Shown in pieces: positions 15,149-27,842 of a stretch of DNA of 64,000 nt. The stretch's first letter is position 1. Every line of letters begins with the position of its first letter. The DNA is from Tetrapyrgos nigripes (lineage: Eukaryota > Basidiomycota > Agaricomycetes > Agaricales > Campanellaceae): assembly GCA_013368315.1 (NCBI GenBank), contig JAACJM010000014.1:620001-684000 (forward strand), written 5' to 3'. The translations under genes were made by a program, and so were the position numbers. The notes beneath the pieces are model-generated. The model saw nothing but the letters and a program-made list of their open reading frames with translations. It searched no databases and was not told the origin of the DNA.

Positions 15149-18100
15149 ATGGCACCCAAGTCCGCCTTCAATCTTGAAGAGCTCGAGAACTCCATTCCTC
15201 AGCGATTCGATGAAGCTCAATCGTCATTGGCCAACCATCGCAAGAACTGTGTCGCCTTGTACAAACTTCACACTCAGGCCTCAAAAGTCATCAAACCTGG
15301 CAAGAATGGGAACTCGCTCAAGTTAATTGGTGAACAACTGTTTGGAGATGTATTCATTGATATGGTCAACCGCGTTATGTTGGTGAAGAAGGGAGCTTGT
15401 GCAGACAGGATTGTCAAGTTTGTAGGAGCATATGTGAAATTCGTCAATGATAAAGGTGCGATTGCAGCAGGTTCCTGCCAGCGCCTAGTCCTTACCGAAC
15501 GTCTTTTGAGCAGTTATCGAAGACAAAGAGAAACAAGGTCCTGGCGCTTCGGCTTCTTCACTCACACTGGACGACGACGATACGTTTGCCTCCAGATTCG
15601 TATCCCGTTTACTGGAATGGTTGTTGCATGGGTTTTCTGCCAAAAACAAGATTATCCGACAAAGATGCGTTCATCTAGTATCCGAAATGATGTCGAACCT
15701 TGGAGAGATCACGTATGTAACTCCTCTACTATTCCCTATGATCTTGAGTGACGGTGTTTTGAAGCGAGGACACCTATAATCTTCTTCGCGAGAATGTCAT
15801 TGACCGCCTATACGACAAGGAACCTGTCATTCGCGCTCATGCCACCATAGCGTTGTCAAAACTGGCTGGGACTGAGGATCCGGACGAATTAGAGTCGGGA
15901 GAAAGCACTGCGGTTGAACTTGTTCTGGAAGCCTTGTCTTATGACTCTGCAGTGTTTGTACTTTCTTCGTTGCTAATGCTCTTGCTGACATTTTATCACA
16001 GGGAAGTTCGTCGAGCTGCTCTAATCAACATTCCAGTCACCCCAGAAACACTCCCGCTTATATTAATACGAGCGAAAGATACAGATACAATAACGCGAAA
16101 ATTATTGTATTCATCAGTTTTGTCGACCAAAGTTGATCACCCTCGACGAATGACTATTGCCCAGAGAGAAGACCTAGTCAAAAGCGGTCTTGGTGACAGA
16201 GAACCTGCTGTCCGCGTCGCTGCTGGTAAAATGGTTACGGGTTGGTTCGATTTATGTATGGCTGAGCTAGAGGCGCCTGATGAAGGAGCATGGGTGGGTG
16301 ATGACGGAGGTGTGATGAGGACATTTGTCAGATTCCTATATCTGTTTGACGTCGTTGGACCTGGGGAGGCAATTGCTGTTGATGCGGTTTTGGCAATCTT
16401 TAACACAAGAGCCAACCTATCCAATGTCTTTGTGTTTTCTGGTATGCTTCTAGGTTTCTTCCCAATTGTCTCACTGACCTCTTTTGTACAGATGATTTTT
16501 GGGAAGAACTGACCCCGGAGTCTGCCGTCCTTGCTCGCATTTTTGTCGAGTACTGCCATAGTCAACAAGACGAGACACATCTTGAAGCAGCTAGTCTTCC
16601 TGTCGTCACAGCGTTTGCATTCAGGATCCAGGAAGCTTACAATAATCTATTGACTTTCTTACAAGAGACCGAGCTTCTGCAAGCCGAAGACGCTGATGAG
16701 GAAGAGAACGAAGAGAGAGAGGAAGAACTGGCTAAGAGGGAGGTAATTCTTGGAGAGCTTCTACGGATTGCCCTGAAGCTGGATTATATGGACGAACTGG
16801 GAAGGAGGAAGGTCTTTTCAGTCGTCAGTAAGTGATCATCTCTGCCCGTCTGTGTATACCCCAATATGATTTCGTTTGCAGAGGATATGCTGGCACATCC
16901 AAATTTACCGCCTGGTCTCATTGATCGATGTCTGGACGTCCTATGCGAGGTATTATCTTCAGAAAAGGAGTTGATCAGAATCGTTGTGGAAATCATCATT
17001 GAACTTCGTGACGAAGACAGTCCTGAGTTGGGCTTTGACGATGACGTGAGTACAAACAAGCTTGCCTATAACAAAGCCAGCTTATACTCTTTGCAGAACG
17101 ACGGCAGTCGGTCGGATATTAGCTCTTTCCGCAAGGAAAAATCCTTGCGACGTGCCAAAGAGGCTAACCAAATGACACCCGAAGAACGACGACAAGCTGA
17201 TTCGACGGACTTGCGATGTCTGACGCTATGCATAGGGATGCTTGAGCGTGTTAATGGCGTGATTATCTTGTTCTTGCGTTCACTGTTACGTTGACGTCTC
17301 TGACCCAGGCATAGACTTTTGACGATAACTCTACCTTGGAAGGTGTCCTCGCGGACCTCATTGTGCCTGTTGTTAAGCGCAAAGAACTGGCTCTGCGTGA
17401 GAAGGGACTGGTCAGCTTGGGCTTGTGCTGTTTGATTGCAAAGGTAGTGTTGGTTTTGCTTTCTGATCTACCAGTCGCGTTGACCTCGGTGTTGATTTAG
17501 AACATGGCCCTAAATTCTTTCCAATTATTCCTGAGTCAAGTCCAGAGTGCACCAGAAGAACTCAAACTCAAGATGTTACAGGTCGTTTTCGATTTACTCA
17601 TTATGTATGATGATGAGTTTCTTGGGAAGTCTGAGGAGATTGTGGGTTTGTCGTGCTCTTCGAAGAACCTTGCGTCCTGACTTTGCTTTCAGTCACATCA
17701 AATCGTCACTTTTCTACTTCAGACATTAGAGTCGGAGGAATCTGACCCGGTCCAGTCTTTGATAAGTATCGGCGTCTGCAAGTTGCTTTTATCTGGGCAG
17801 ATTACAGATACCAGGGTAAGCCTTGCCTTCCTTCTTCCTATAACAGAGATTTATTAAAGGTTACCAGGTTCTCGTCAGCTTGTTGATAACATACATTTCT
17901 CCAGCAACCGCTGAGAACCAGGAGCTGAGACAATGTCTGGCGTATTTCTTCCCGGTGTATTGTTATTCTTCCTCAGAGAATCAGAAGAGAATGCAATCTG
18001 TGAGTTTCTTCCTCGCCTATATACCACCTTTTGTTCGTTAGCCTGACCAATGAATTGCAGATATTTGTCAGAGCATTTGACCTAGCCATCAAAGTCCACG

Positions 18101-19743
18101 AGCAACTAGAAGATGATCAAGATATGATATCGGTTTCTCAGTTTGGGCTTTTGCTTGTTGACTGGACGGATCCGAACAAGTTGGTTAAATTGTATGGATT
18201 TGCCGCTTTTGGTCTTTATATTGTTTCAAGCAGAGACTGAGTCAGTATTTTCTAGGCCAAATTCGGAACATACACAGCCAAACGCTCACGACGAGCTTGC
18301 TGTCGAGATTCTCCTTGCGTTGTATGATTCAGACCGAGATGGTGAGCAGATTGTTCGTAGTCATTCGTCCGTCCTATTTGTTCTGATTTTTCTTGACTTT
18401 GTGTAGACGAACATCGCAAGGAACTCTGCCAGTTCTTGAGTCATTTGCAGCTGTCGCCCAAGGATATGGAATTTTCGACGATGATGAAGCTGTCGATTTT
18501 ACTCGAGCACCTTCAGACAGTGAGTCTTTTTCTTATCCTGTGGTTTTGATCTCCCGATAACTGAAACCTTTTTTCTTTTTTGAGCAATATCCTCTAGACA
18601 ACCCGGCCTCGGACAAGGTCTTTAACAAGTTTAAAGAACGGTTTGACAAGACGTATTTGGCGAAGGTGGAGGCAGTCGAAGTCAAGACTATCGTGCGGGA
18701 CAAGATGTATCGGGATTTGTACGAGTTTGTTGGGTTGAAGGTTCCTGAGGTGGAAGAAGATGAGGATGAGGATGAGGAGCATGAGGAGGAAGCAAGGGAG
18801 GAAGAGAAGGAGGAAGAGAAGGAGGAAGAGAAGGAGGAAGAGAGGGAGGAAGAGAGGGAAGAAGAGAGGGAAGAAGAGAGGGAAGAAGAGGAGGAGCCAA
18901 GTAGCACACCGCCGCCTGCCACACCTGTGACGCATGCTCAGTGAGTCAGAATTTTTTTTTGCTAGAGATACATTCCATGACGTCATCAACCTTACTGCAG
19001 GGACCTTCCTGAAGATTCTGGTGAGGAGGCAAGGTAGGAATGATTGTGTCTAGTGCTTTGCATCGATGCTGACGCTGGCCTAGTCCTCCACTCCGCAAGA
19101 GAGCGGTTTCTGCTGAGCCTGATGAGGTACAACACGAGTACGTGCATCAAGCCTTCCTTCCCATTACTGTCTTCTGATGTTTCTTCCTTTCTTTTTAGTT
19201 CTGACGAGGATTCGGATGCTGTAAGAGCCAGTCCTCCGAGTCCTATGAAGAAGGGATCAAAGTAAGGTAGTTGACCAGTTTTGAAGAATTACTGCTGAGA
19301 TCCTTTTGTTTTACAGGCGTGCCCCTCCGACACCTTCTAAAAAAGCACCAGCCTCTCCAGTACGGAAGAAACGGGGAACAACTACGCGAAGGTGAGTTGT
19401 ACTCGAAATCTCATGAAGACGGTCTGACTCATTGACTTTTCTCATGTTCTTATACAGTGTCGGGAGCCGTAATACTAAAGCCAAAGCTCCCATTGAAGCC
19501 AAGCCGAAAGCTAAGCAACGCGCGGAACCAACTCTGAATAATCGCAGCTCTGGTACCAGGAGGAGCACGCGAGCGCGCAAGTCATTAGAGGACGATAATG
19601 ATTCATCTCCAAAAGCACAGGCAGAGAAACCCGTCAAGGTTGCTAAGAGAGCGGCAGCGGCGAAGACTAGGACTAGGAAGAGGCTACCCGAACCTGATCC
19701 AGAATCTGAATCTGAACAGTCGATTGGGTATTCAAGCGTATGA
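15149..19743 (+). CDS. YCG1: Condensin complex non-SMC subunit 3 (Ycg1/Cnd3/CAP-G)
   Basis: This HEAT-repeat subunit of condensin works with Ycs4, Brn1 and the Smc2/Smc4 pair to compact mitotic chromosomes. The start MAPKSAFNLEELENSIPQ begins at the first ATG. HEAT-like stretches include FVSRLLEWLLHGFSAKNKII, VIRAHATIALSKLAG, VRRAALINIPV and DREPAVRVAAGKMV. The later segment LGLCCLIAKNMALNSFQLFL matches the conserved C-terminal condensin-3 region. At least 15 short introns are needed, for example 15456-15513 and 15713-15776. The C-terminal quarter is a long Glu-rich run and then a basic Ser/Pro/Arg tail. Exon joins past 18.2 kb are less certain than the rest. Confidence 0.92.
18784..18897 (+). 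repeat. Purine microsatellite coding a Glu-rich run in YCG1
   Basis: Repeats of about 12 bases (GAGGAAGAGAAG and variants) encode EEEK/EEER units. Antisense frames here are low-complexity shadows. Length variation between strains is likely. Confidence 0.8.
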
Positions 19744-19981
19744 CCATCTTTTCATCTTACCACACTAAGTTATTCTTGCTGTCGCTGTCTCAAGTTACTT
19801 GTAACCTTTGCCATGTTGTGTCGCTATCTTGGATTATTTAATGTAGATGTAGATGTAATTGGGATTAATGCTGATAACACGCAGTAAGACGCGCAGTTGC
19901 TCTGAAATATCGATGACACTAAACGGACCCGGCCGGGACGATCGTGACTGGGTGTGCTGCAGCTGTCTGGAGGTGACAGAG

Positions 19982-19987
19982 TATAAA
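19982..19987 (+). promoter_or_regulatory. TATA-like box of the intersectin-like gene
   Basis: TATAAA lies about 180 bases before the chosen ATG at 20162 and 57 bases before an alternative in-frame ATG at 20039. Confidence 0.4.
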
Positions 19988-20161
19988 ACATGCAGCTGCT
20001 CCATGGTCCCTTTTCAAACTGCACACTGAGGGATCCATATGCTGTGGCCGACAGATACTGGCGAACAACGCCACTACAATTGGCGGGCTGTTGGCTTAGG
20101 TAAGCCCCAACTTTTGCTCAACCGCCCTTACGTCGCGCGGTCGACTTTTCCGTTTACCACC

Positions 20162-23100
20162 ATGTCACAATGGGGCCAGCAGCCAGGGTTCCAGTACCCC
20201 ATGCAGACGGGATTTCCTGGTGCGAACCCTCAGTTCCAACAAAATCCACAAGCCCAGCAGCCAAATCCGCAGTTCCAGCAGCAGAATATGCAGTTTCAAA
20301 CAGGTTTTAATCCTGCAGCTGGCGGTCTTGTCCCTCAGCGGACGGGCTTTCCTGGTCAGCCTCAGGGCATGATGCAGCCTCAGCAGACGGGATTTCCTGG
20401 CTCTGGTTTCCTACAGTCTCAACCGACAGGCTTTCCCGGCATGCAGCAACAGCGACCTGCTCCTGCTCCACCTGTACCGCCAATGCCCAGCCAGTTCCAA
20501 CAGCAAAATCAGGGGAACATGCTTTCTCAGCCTAATCAGGCTAACCGATTCCTGAGTCCTTCGCCTGCAATGGGAGGTGCACCAATGGCTCGTCCGCTCG
20601 TCGCACAACCGACCGGTTACATCGATCCTAGACTGCAGATGATGTCTAGCACATTCATGCCCGTGAACACGACCATGCCGTATAATGCTGGTGGTGCCCC
20701 CCAATTACCCTCTCAGGTCTTAGACAGTGGTCTCAACCTCCAACAATCGTTCCAACAGCACAACCAGGGCACGGCCCCTCCTCGTATTCCTTGGGCACTG
20801 TCCAAAGGCGAGAAGAAGAGTTACGACAACATCTTCAGGGCCTGGGATGCTCATGGCACGGGTTTCATCAGCGGCCAGACCGCTCTGGAAGTATTTGGTC
20901 AAAGTGGATTAAGTAAAGATGACTTGGCTCGGATCTGGTGCGTATGAATTTATGTATCGTCATATCCGTATGCTCACTGCATATCTAGGACCCTCGCAGA
21001 CGTTGATGATCGCGGGAAGCTTAACATTACAGAATTTCATATCGCTATGGGCCTCATCTATAGAAGTACGTGTTTCTGTCTTTCATTGATAATATCACCC
21101 ATTGATTGTATTAGGACTCAACGGGAATGACATTCCTGACAAGCTTCCTCCCGAACTCGTTCCTCCTTCTGCTCGTGATCTTGGTGATATGGAGGAAAGT
21201 ATGAAGAGAATGCTTCAGAACGAGACGCGTCCAGGCTCCTCCCAGGATGTATCCAGGCAGAAAAATCGCTCTTTCTACAGCAACACTACCCAAGATCCGG
21301 GTAGAGACGCGACGATATACAAGCATCCTGATGGCGGGTCATCAGACAGCGCGTACCAGCCACGTTCCCGACATGTTGATCGAAAGATGGTTCGGGGAAA
21401 GTATGACCAGGGAGCTGCGGGAGATTTAGCCGAGGTCAAAAACATTCTCGATAACACTTCTCATATGCTGGACAAAAGCGCTGAGGAAGAGGCCTCGAGG
21501 ACGGCAGAAGATGAAGCTCTGGACACAGAGATGGAAGATCTGAGGTACAAAGTCAAGAGACTGCAGGAGGATTTAGATTATGTCTCGAGAGGACCAAGAT
21601 CTGCCGCAAAAGACGAGGAACGGAGGAGGTTGGAGAGAGAGTTGCTGAACATCAAGCACGAAAAGGTCCCGGAACTAGAGAGGAAAATGAAGGCTAGGGA
21701 TGAAAGAAAAGAGAGAGAAAAGAGGCAATGGATACGAGACCGTGACCGTGCCAATGATAGATTTGGACGATACAATGACAGGGACAGCGACGATTACTAC
21801 TCTGAGCGGTATAATGACCGTGAAAGGTCTTACTCCCGAGGCGCTTACGAAGAGAAGGACAGGGACAGGGAGTGGGAAAGAGACAGAGAAAGAGAGAGGG
21901 AACGGGAACGGGAGCGAGAGCGAGACAGGGATCGAGACTACGACCGGTACGACCGTGATCGCGACGACAGGCGCAGGTCTCGTTCTCGAGACCGGTATGA
22001 CAGGGATTATGACCGTCCACGGAGTGCTTTCAGGGACAATGACCGTCCACCACGGAGTCCCCCCAGAGCTCGTTCGCCGCCTCGAGCTCCATCTGCCCCA
22101 CCGAACAATGCCAGAGAACCTCCTCCCAAGCCCGCCGCGTCACCTGCTCCTAATATGAAGAGTATGACTCCAGAAGAACGTCAAGCATATGCACGTGCTG
22201 AAGCTCAACGTCGTATCGAGGAGCGTAAAGCTCGTTTGGGTCTCGTTGCCACCCCATCCCCCGCTACAGCCGACACATCTGTTGAGGATAGACTTCAAGA
22301 GCAGAAGAAGGCTGCTGAAGAGAAGGCTCGTGCTGCTGAGAAGGAAGCCGAGGAGAGGGAGAAAATGAGGAGAGAACGTTTGGAACGCGAGAAAGCTTTC
22401 AAGGAAGGTCGTGACGTTCCAAGTGTTTCGCCATCTACTCCAACAGCACCTGAGGCACCATCGGCTCCAGCTCCCAAAGCTGCACCGCCAGCACCTGCTC
22501 CGAAAGCCGTCCCCAAGAAAGCCCCTGCTCCTCCTCCCCCGAAGCCCAGGAATGTACCTAAGGCTCCACCAGCTGTTGCCCCGGTCCCTGCGCCCGCTCC
22601 ACCACCTCCCGCTCCAGTTGTTCCTCGGGTGGACCCAGAAGAAGAAGCGTTCCGTGCCCGAGAAGAGGCTCTGCGTAAGCAGCGCGAAGAGCGTGCTGCC
22701 CGTCTGAGAGAATTAGAGAAGCAAGAGGAAGAAGCTAGGCTTGAAGAGGAACGTATGCAGGCTAGGATCTCTGCGATGAGAAGGCCTTCTCCTGCTCCTA
22801 GTGCACCTCAAGTGGTTTCTTCACCACGACTAGCGCCTCCGGCACCAACTCCCCCAGTGCCAGCCCCCGCTCCTGCACCAGTAGTCAGCCCTCCAGCAGA
22901 GAAATCAAGTACTAATCCTTTCAGTCGCCTGATCAACCAAGGTGCGGCTGCCTCTTCCCCTCCCCCTGCTGCACCAAGCACAAATCCATGGGCGAATGCA
23001 GGTGCAGCAGCACCTCCAGCACCAACATCTGCTCCTGCCGTGCCCACACCGCCACCTACAGTCAGGTCTCCGTCAGTCGTCACAATCCCAACGCCCACTA

Positions 23101-26100
23101 GAAGCCCTGGTCCAAAGACATACAATACTGCACCTGCAGACACCGATGATTGGGAGGACATTGAGAAGAATGAAGATGACGAAGACAGTGATGACGAAAT
23201 CACTGGTTCACGTAGTCTGCGAAATGAGATTGCCAACAAGCTCTTTGGAAACTTGCTTCCCCGACCACAATCTGCCGCTGGGAATGATTCAGCTCCCGGC
23301 TCGCCCGCGACTTCGGCGCCGCCACCACCGCCCCCGCCTCCAGCAGCGCCTGGAGCACCCCCTCCACCTCCAGCACCGGCTGCGCCACCCCCACCTGCTA
23401 TTGGTGGAGGCTCATCCTCGGGAGCTGGTGACCGTGGTGCTTTACTAAGCTCTATTCAAGCAGGAGCAAGGCTTAGACCCACCAAGACTGTTGATCGCAG
23501 TGGACCTCAATCAACTGGCAAAATCCTGGGTGATTCAGCACCACCCGCTCATATCAACACCGTTGCACGAGAGCCTTCGCCGCCCCCGCCACCTCCACCT
23601 GCTCCTGCTCAAGTGATTCCCGAGACCGTACCCATGGACCTGCAAGAAACGTCTAATCATAGTTATCGTCAGTCTGTTGATTGGTATGCAGGACTTGCTG
23701 CTGACAGTGGTACAGCCACGTTGGATAAACTTCCTTCGACCCGGGAGGAAGACGAAAGCGACAGTGATGACGAGCCCGAACAACCAGAAGCTCTCCCTGG
23801 TGCTGTTCCCGCCATAAACATCGAGTCGGTTGGGGAGTCAGATTTAATGGCAGACATCGATAAATCGACCGGTGCGTATTTTATTTTTGCTGGGTTTGTG
23901 TATTCTTGTCTAATCTTTAACTTCAGTCTTGCGAGTGAGGTCTTTGTATGCATTTGAGGGTGATGGTCCCGAGGATCTCAGTGAGGAGTTGTTTCATATT
24001 AATGGCCAACAGTCTACTGACGACTAGCATTTGTCAAGGCTTTGCGGAAAATATAATGCTAACTGCCAGTCCTTCGAAGACTGGAGGTGATTGGTGGTTT
24101 GGCACTTTGTTGACTAGTGGGAAGTCGGGTCTCTTCCCGAAGACCTATGTGGAGGAAGTTCATCCAGGTATGTTTCCTCGAAAAGATGTGAAGGTTTGTC
24201 ATTAACCTTGTTCTGTAGTCAAAGCGAAAGCCATCTTCACCTACAACGGAGAGAACCCCGATGAATTATCTATTGTTGAAGGAGAGATCGTCACTGTTGT
24301 AGACCAATCGGAAGATGCTTGGTGGAAAGCAGACAAGGACGGAGCGGTGTTCATTGTACCTGCTGCATATCTGGAAGTAGTTGAGGGTTAGTGTTTATCT
24401 CTTTACCTCTTCCCAGTCCCTTAATTCACTTTTGTCATGACAAACAGACTAAATTTCTTTTTTTTTCTGTTGGCTTGCATGTACGCTCCCTCAAATAAAT
24501 ATTACTTCGGAATGGATATGGAACTACTTAGATGCTTCACCTAGTCTTCAAGCACAGATAAGCGACCAAGCCATGGTGGAAAAATCCAGCAACACCGAAG
24601 TGCTTCCCAATGAAATCACATCAGTAGATACTCCAATAACTGAAAAACATCCTTATGAGGATGATGATTCAGATTCTGATGATGACTCCGACTCTTCTTC
24701 CGACTTCTTTTCTTTAGAAGGCGGTGGCTCTGAGAGCGACGAAGAACTCGAAAGTAAAGATGATCGACTTGCCCGAGAGCGTGAACGCGAAATGGTTCTG
24801 GAAGCAGCCGGATTGATTGTCAAGCAGGACAAGAAACCCCCGCCTCGACCAGTCCGTCGAAAATCCAAACGTCGACCTCCACCTACTGCTCCTCAAAGAC
24901 CATCTATTGGATCCATTAAAGAACTGCCTGCTCTTCCAGAAGATGACCCCGTTGACCATTTAACGCATCTCAATGATGCGTTTGACCGCTATGAAGCTTT
25001 CAAGGTGGCTCAAGGAAATTCTAGTAACAGACTCTCGATAGCCTCTACCGATACAGTCCCGCCGTCTCCAACGACTTCGACGATGACGACTTCGACAGTG
25101 ACAAACACCGCCTCCAGCGAAGGTGGTCGTTCTTACTCTGCCATACTGAACTTCCTTGGTCGTAAGACACCAAGTGAAGTCGAGAAACGCACTTTGACTA
25201 TTTCAGGTCCTATACACAATACCAATGACATGGTACGATCTAACAGCCCGGCATTTGGCAGTGTGAGTGCTTCATTGCTTTCGTTCTGCGTGTCTCTGAA
25301 CCAGTGTTTAGTCGTGGGCCAGTCTGGTGGATAAGACAGCCCTAGATGGTATTCCACCTAATGAACGTAAACGGCAAGAGGTAATCTTTATAAACAGACA
25401 CTTGCCCAATCTTGCTCACATCCCGCCTCTTTAGGCCATCTTTGAGCTTATCGCTACGGAGAATGCATATGTCAGCGACTTGCAACTCATTGTCGAGGTA
25501 ACAGATATCATGCAGTTTAAACACTGTTGTATTGATCACTGCATAGGTGTTCTACTCCAGCATGCTGCCTATGCTCGACAAAAAGGCTATCACTGTGGTT
25601 TTTGCTAATATAGAAGACATCCTTCTTACAAACATCGTAAGTACTGGGATAAGTATCTGCTCCGTGTCCTGACATCCACGCGGCCATCAGACCTTCTTGA
25701 GTGTCTTGGAAGAAAGGCAGAAGGAATGTCGATTATATGTTGATCGAATAGGCGACATTCTGTACTCGAATATGCCGAATATGGGTGTTTACATGGTGAA
25801 AAACCCTTCTTTTCACGTTCTTATATCTAGGTTTGCTGAGCTTTAATCAGGAATACTGTGTCAATCAAGCGAATGCCATCAAAGTTTTACAGTCTCTGAG
25901 GGATTCTAATCCCGAGTTGGCGGGTCACTTGCAGGTGAGGTGGTCCGTTGACTGTCTAATAATATGCTCACCGTAAGGTTTGACCAGCGACTTCGCGACG
26001 GACCAACAGTTCGCAATCTGGATCTGTCAAGTTATCTGTTAATCCCCAGTACGTTCAAGCCATTCTTCTTGTTGTCGTAATCTACATTCTCTGCCAGTGC

Positions 26101-26941
26101 AACGTATCACGAGGTATCCTCTACTTATCCGACAGGTAAAATGTCTGGCAAATTCACTTTTTCTACATGGGCTAACTTGAATCACGTCAGGTCCTTCATT
26201 ACACCGAGGCAGGGGAAGAGCAAGAATCGGTTCTGCACTCTCTCGAAGTCGCAGAGAAGATTCTCAACCACATCAACGAATCTATACGAGAGCAAGAAGG
26301 TCACGAAAAACTGAAGTCGATCTCCCAAAACTTGTGGATCGGGCAAGGGTATGTTCACCGTGGTGACTTTTCCCGAGTAAGATATTGACTTCAATGGCAG
26401 ACGACTTGATTTGACAGCGCCAACACGATACATGGGCCCTCGTAGGTTGCTCAAGGAAGGCATCCTTATGAAAGCCAAGAGCGGAAGGAAATTGCAAGCG
26501 TTCTTGTGCAGTGATATTCTGGTGCTCACCGATGACAAGCTTCGGAACCTGTACCGTATGGTATGTACCCTCCTAACCATAGCCTCAAATTTCACTAATT
26601 CTTTGCTAGCCTATTGCTTTGTCTGAAGCTAAAGTGAAGGACCTTCTTGGAGGACGAGGTATTATCATTTTTCTCGTTTTCTCTATGAAGTTCTGATTAC
26701 TTTTCTGCACCTAGACGATCTCAGCTTCCAGGTCTCGCTACCATATCCTCGCGGCGGAGAAGCGATTGCACTCAAGGCTACGTCAGTTCGTGACTGTCAA
26801 CGTGAGTGAGATGTGGGTTTTTGAAACAACCCAGGTTGACCAGTCCAATCAATAGTATGGATGCAGGCTATCGAATCGGCAAGTCGCAATTGTAAAGAGG
26901 CGGAACAACGAGCTGCTCGCCGAGTTCTTCAAGGTCGATAA
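20162..26941 (+). CDS. CIN1: Intersectin-like endocytic scaffold with RhoGEF (Cin1/Pan1-type)
   Basis: Nineteen exons join to 1914 codons (1913 residues). The N-terminus has Gln-rich QTGFPG repeats as in Pan1. Then follow one EH domain (about 205-305), a coiled coil (about 420), an Arg/Asp/Glu-rich tract, a long Pro-rich region and a WH2-like motif (GALLSSIQAGARLRPT, about 1057). Two SH3 domains come next (about 1204-1320: ALYDF-like SLYAFEGDGPEDLS, then KAKAIFTYNGENPDELS). The C-terminus is a DH domain (about 1565-1770; RITRYPLLIRQVL) and a PH domain (about 1795-1905). This is the plan of animal intersectin-L and Cryptococcus Cin1, which link endocytosis, actin and Rho/Cdc42. Intron retention at 24387 would give a 1321-residue short form. 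I start at MSQWGQQPG; an in-frame ATG at 20039 would add 41 residues. Confidence 0.92.
24387..24531 (+). promoter_or_regulatory. Probable alternatively retained intron that ends the short isoform
   Basis: This 145-base intron is about 2.5 times longer than its neighbours and lies between the second SH3 domain and the DH-PH half. Splicing joins GAG-G to AT-GCT and keeps the frame. If the intron is retained, the reading frame meets TAG at 24389-24391, directly after the SH3 domain. Confidence 0.55.
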
Positions 26942-27113
26942 CGTTCAAAGACTTTTTCTTGCCTTTTTTTCAAACATCTAGACGTTACTCACAGTCTGAG
27001 GATAGACATAATCTTACTACATTCCAAGTATTGTTTTGGAGGACACTGTATATACCTTTCTGCTAAATACCATAGATACACACTGCTGTCATAATAAAGT
27101 CTTTTAGAGCTCA

Positions 27114-27719
27114 TCATACACATTCTTCTCTCAGCAATCCGAACACAAGAAGGTCCTTGAACTCCCCATTCTTCCAAACATGTTTTCTCATCGTTCCTTC
27201 GTGCACAAATCCCGCTTTCTTCAACACCCTCACACTCGCCTCGTTCCCGCTGTAGACCGTACCACCTAACCTCTCCACATTGGGATATTCCCTCCAGACG
27301 AAGGAGAGAAATGCTTTGAGCACTTCTGTGGTGATACCTCTTCCCCAAAATTCTTCTGATATCCAGTATCCCACTTCCATGTAGCGTTCCTGAACGTCTG
27401 ACCCTGGTTTCAAGCCTATGCCTCCTATGCAGGTGTTTCCTTCATCAACTGCTATCACAAAATCCTTTGGCTTCTTCGACGGATTTGTCTGCTCTTCAAG
27501 TTTCATGCCGAGCCAGTACCTCCCAGCTTCGAGGGTGTAGGGGGAAGGAAACGTGTTCATCATATACTGAGCAATCTTCTTATTATTTGCATGATGACAC
27601 ATGGTTTCCAGATCTTCTGATTGATATGGACGGACGACGACGTTCTTGAGAGCGATGATGGGTGATGGCGGGAATGGTGCTGCGTCCGAGAGCACATCGA
27701 TGCCAGTAGTATCAGACAT
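27114..27719 (-). CDS. GNAT-family N-acetyltransferase (RimJ/RimL type)
   Basis: One uninterrupted frame of 201 residues starting MSDTTGIDVL. Seen: the N-terminal VVVRPYQSEDLE, the core VGYWISEEFWGRGITTEVLK (acetyl-CoA loop, Q/R-x-x-G-x-G/A type), and GGTVYSGNEASVRVLKKAGF, the classic GNAT end motif. The family acetylates amines of proteins or small molecules with acetyl-CoA; the substrate here cannot be told. An upstream ATG at 27794 would add 25 residues, but the MSD start fits the family better. It sits 172 bases from the end of the convergent intersectin-like gene and 123 bases from the separase stop. No intron is seen. Confidence 0.9.
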   Translation of the reverse strand: MSDTTGIDVLSDAAPFPPSPIIALKNVVVRPYQSEDLETMCHHANNKKIAQYMMNTFPSPYTLEAGRYWLGMKLEEQTNPSKKPKDFVIAVDEGNTCIGGIGLKPGSDVQERYMEVGYWISEEFWGRGITTEVLKAFLSFVWREYPNVERLGGTVYSGNEASVRVLKKAGFVHEGTMRKHVWKNGEFKDLLVFGLLREECV

Positions 27720-27842
27720 GGTTGACTGCGGGCTGAGATACCCGTTGGCACACAAATCTGGTAAGTACTTCTCTTGATGTATTGATGTACACATATGAAT
27801 GGAACAGAATAAAATATGTGATATCCAGGCCTACCCTAACGA

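Noticed and set aside
18533..18989. Long antisense ORFs rich in Ser, Leu, Phe or Pro over the YCG1 repeat
   Set aside because: They are low-complexity shadows of the purine repeat; the sense strand gives the coherent condensin tail.
20039..20161. Upstream in-frame ATG for the intersectin-like gene
   Set aside because: The 41 added residues do not resemble the Pan1-type N-terminus, and they begin only 57 bases after the TATA box; MSQWGQQPG is the better start, though not proven.
22808..23448. Long reverse and shifted-frame ORFs within the Pro-rich part of the intersectin-like gene
   Set aside because: GC-rich Pro/Ala codons produce open frames on all strands; only the sense frame links EH, WH2 and SH3 domains.
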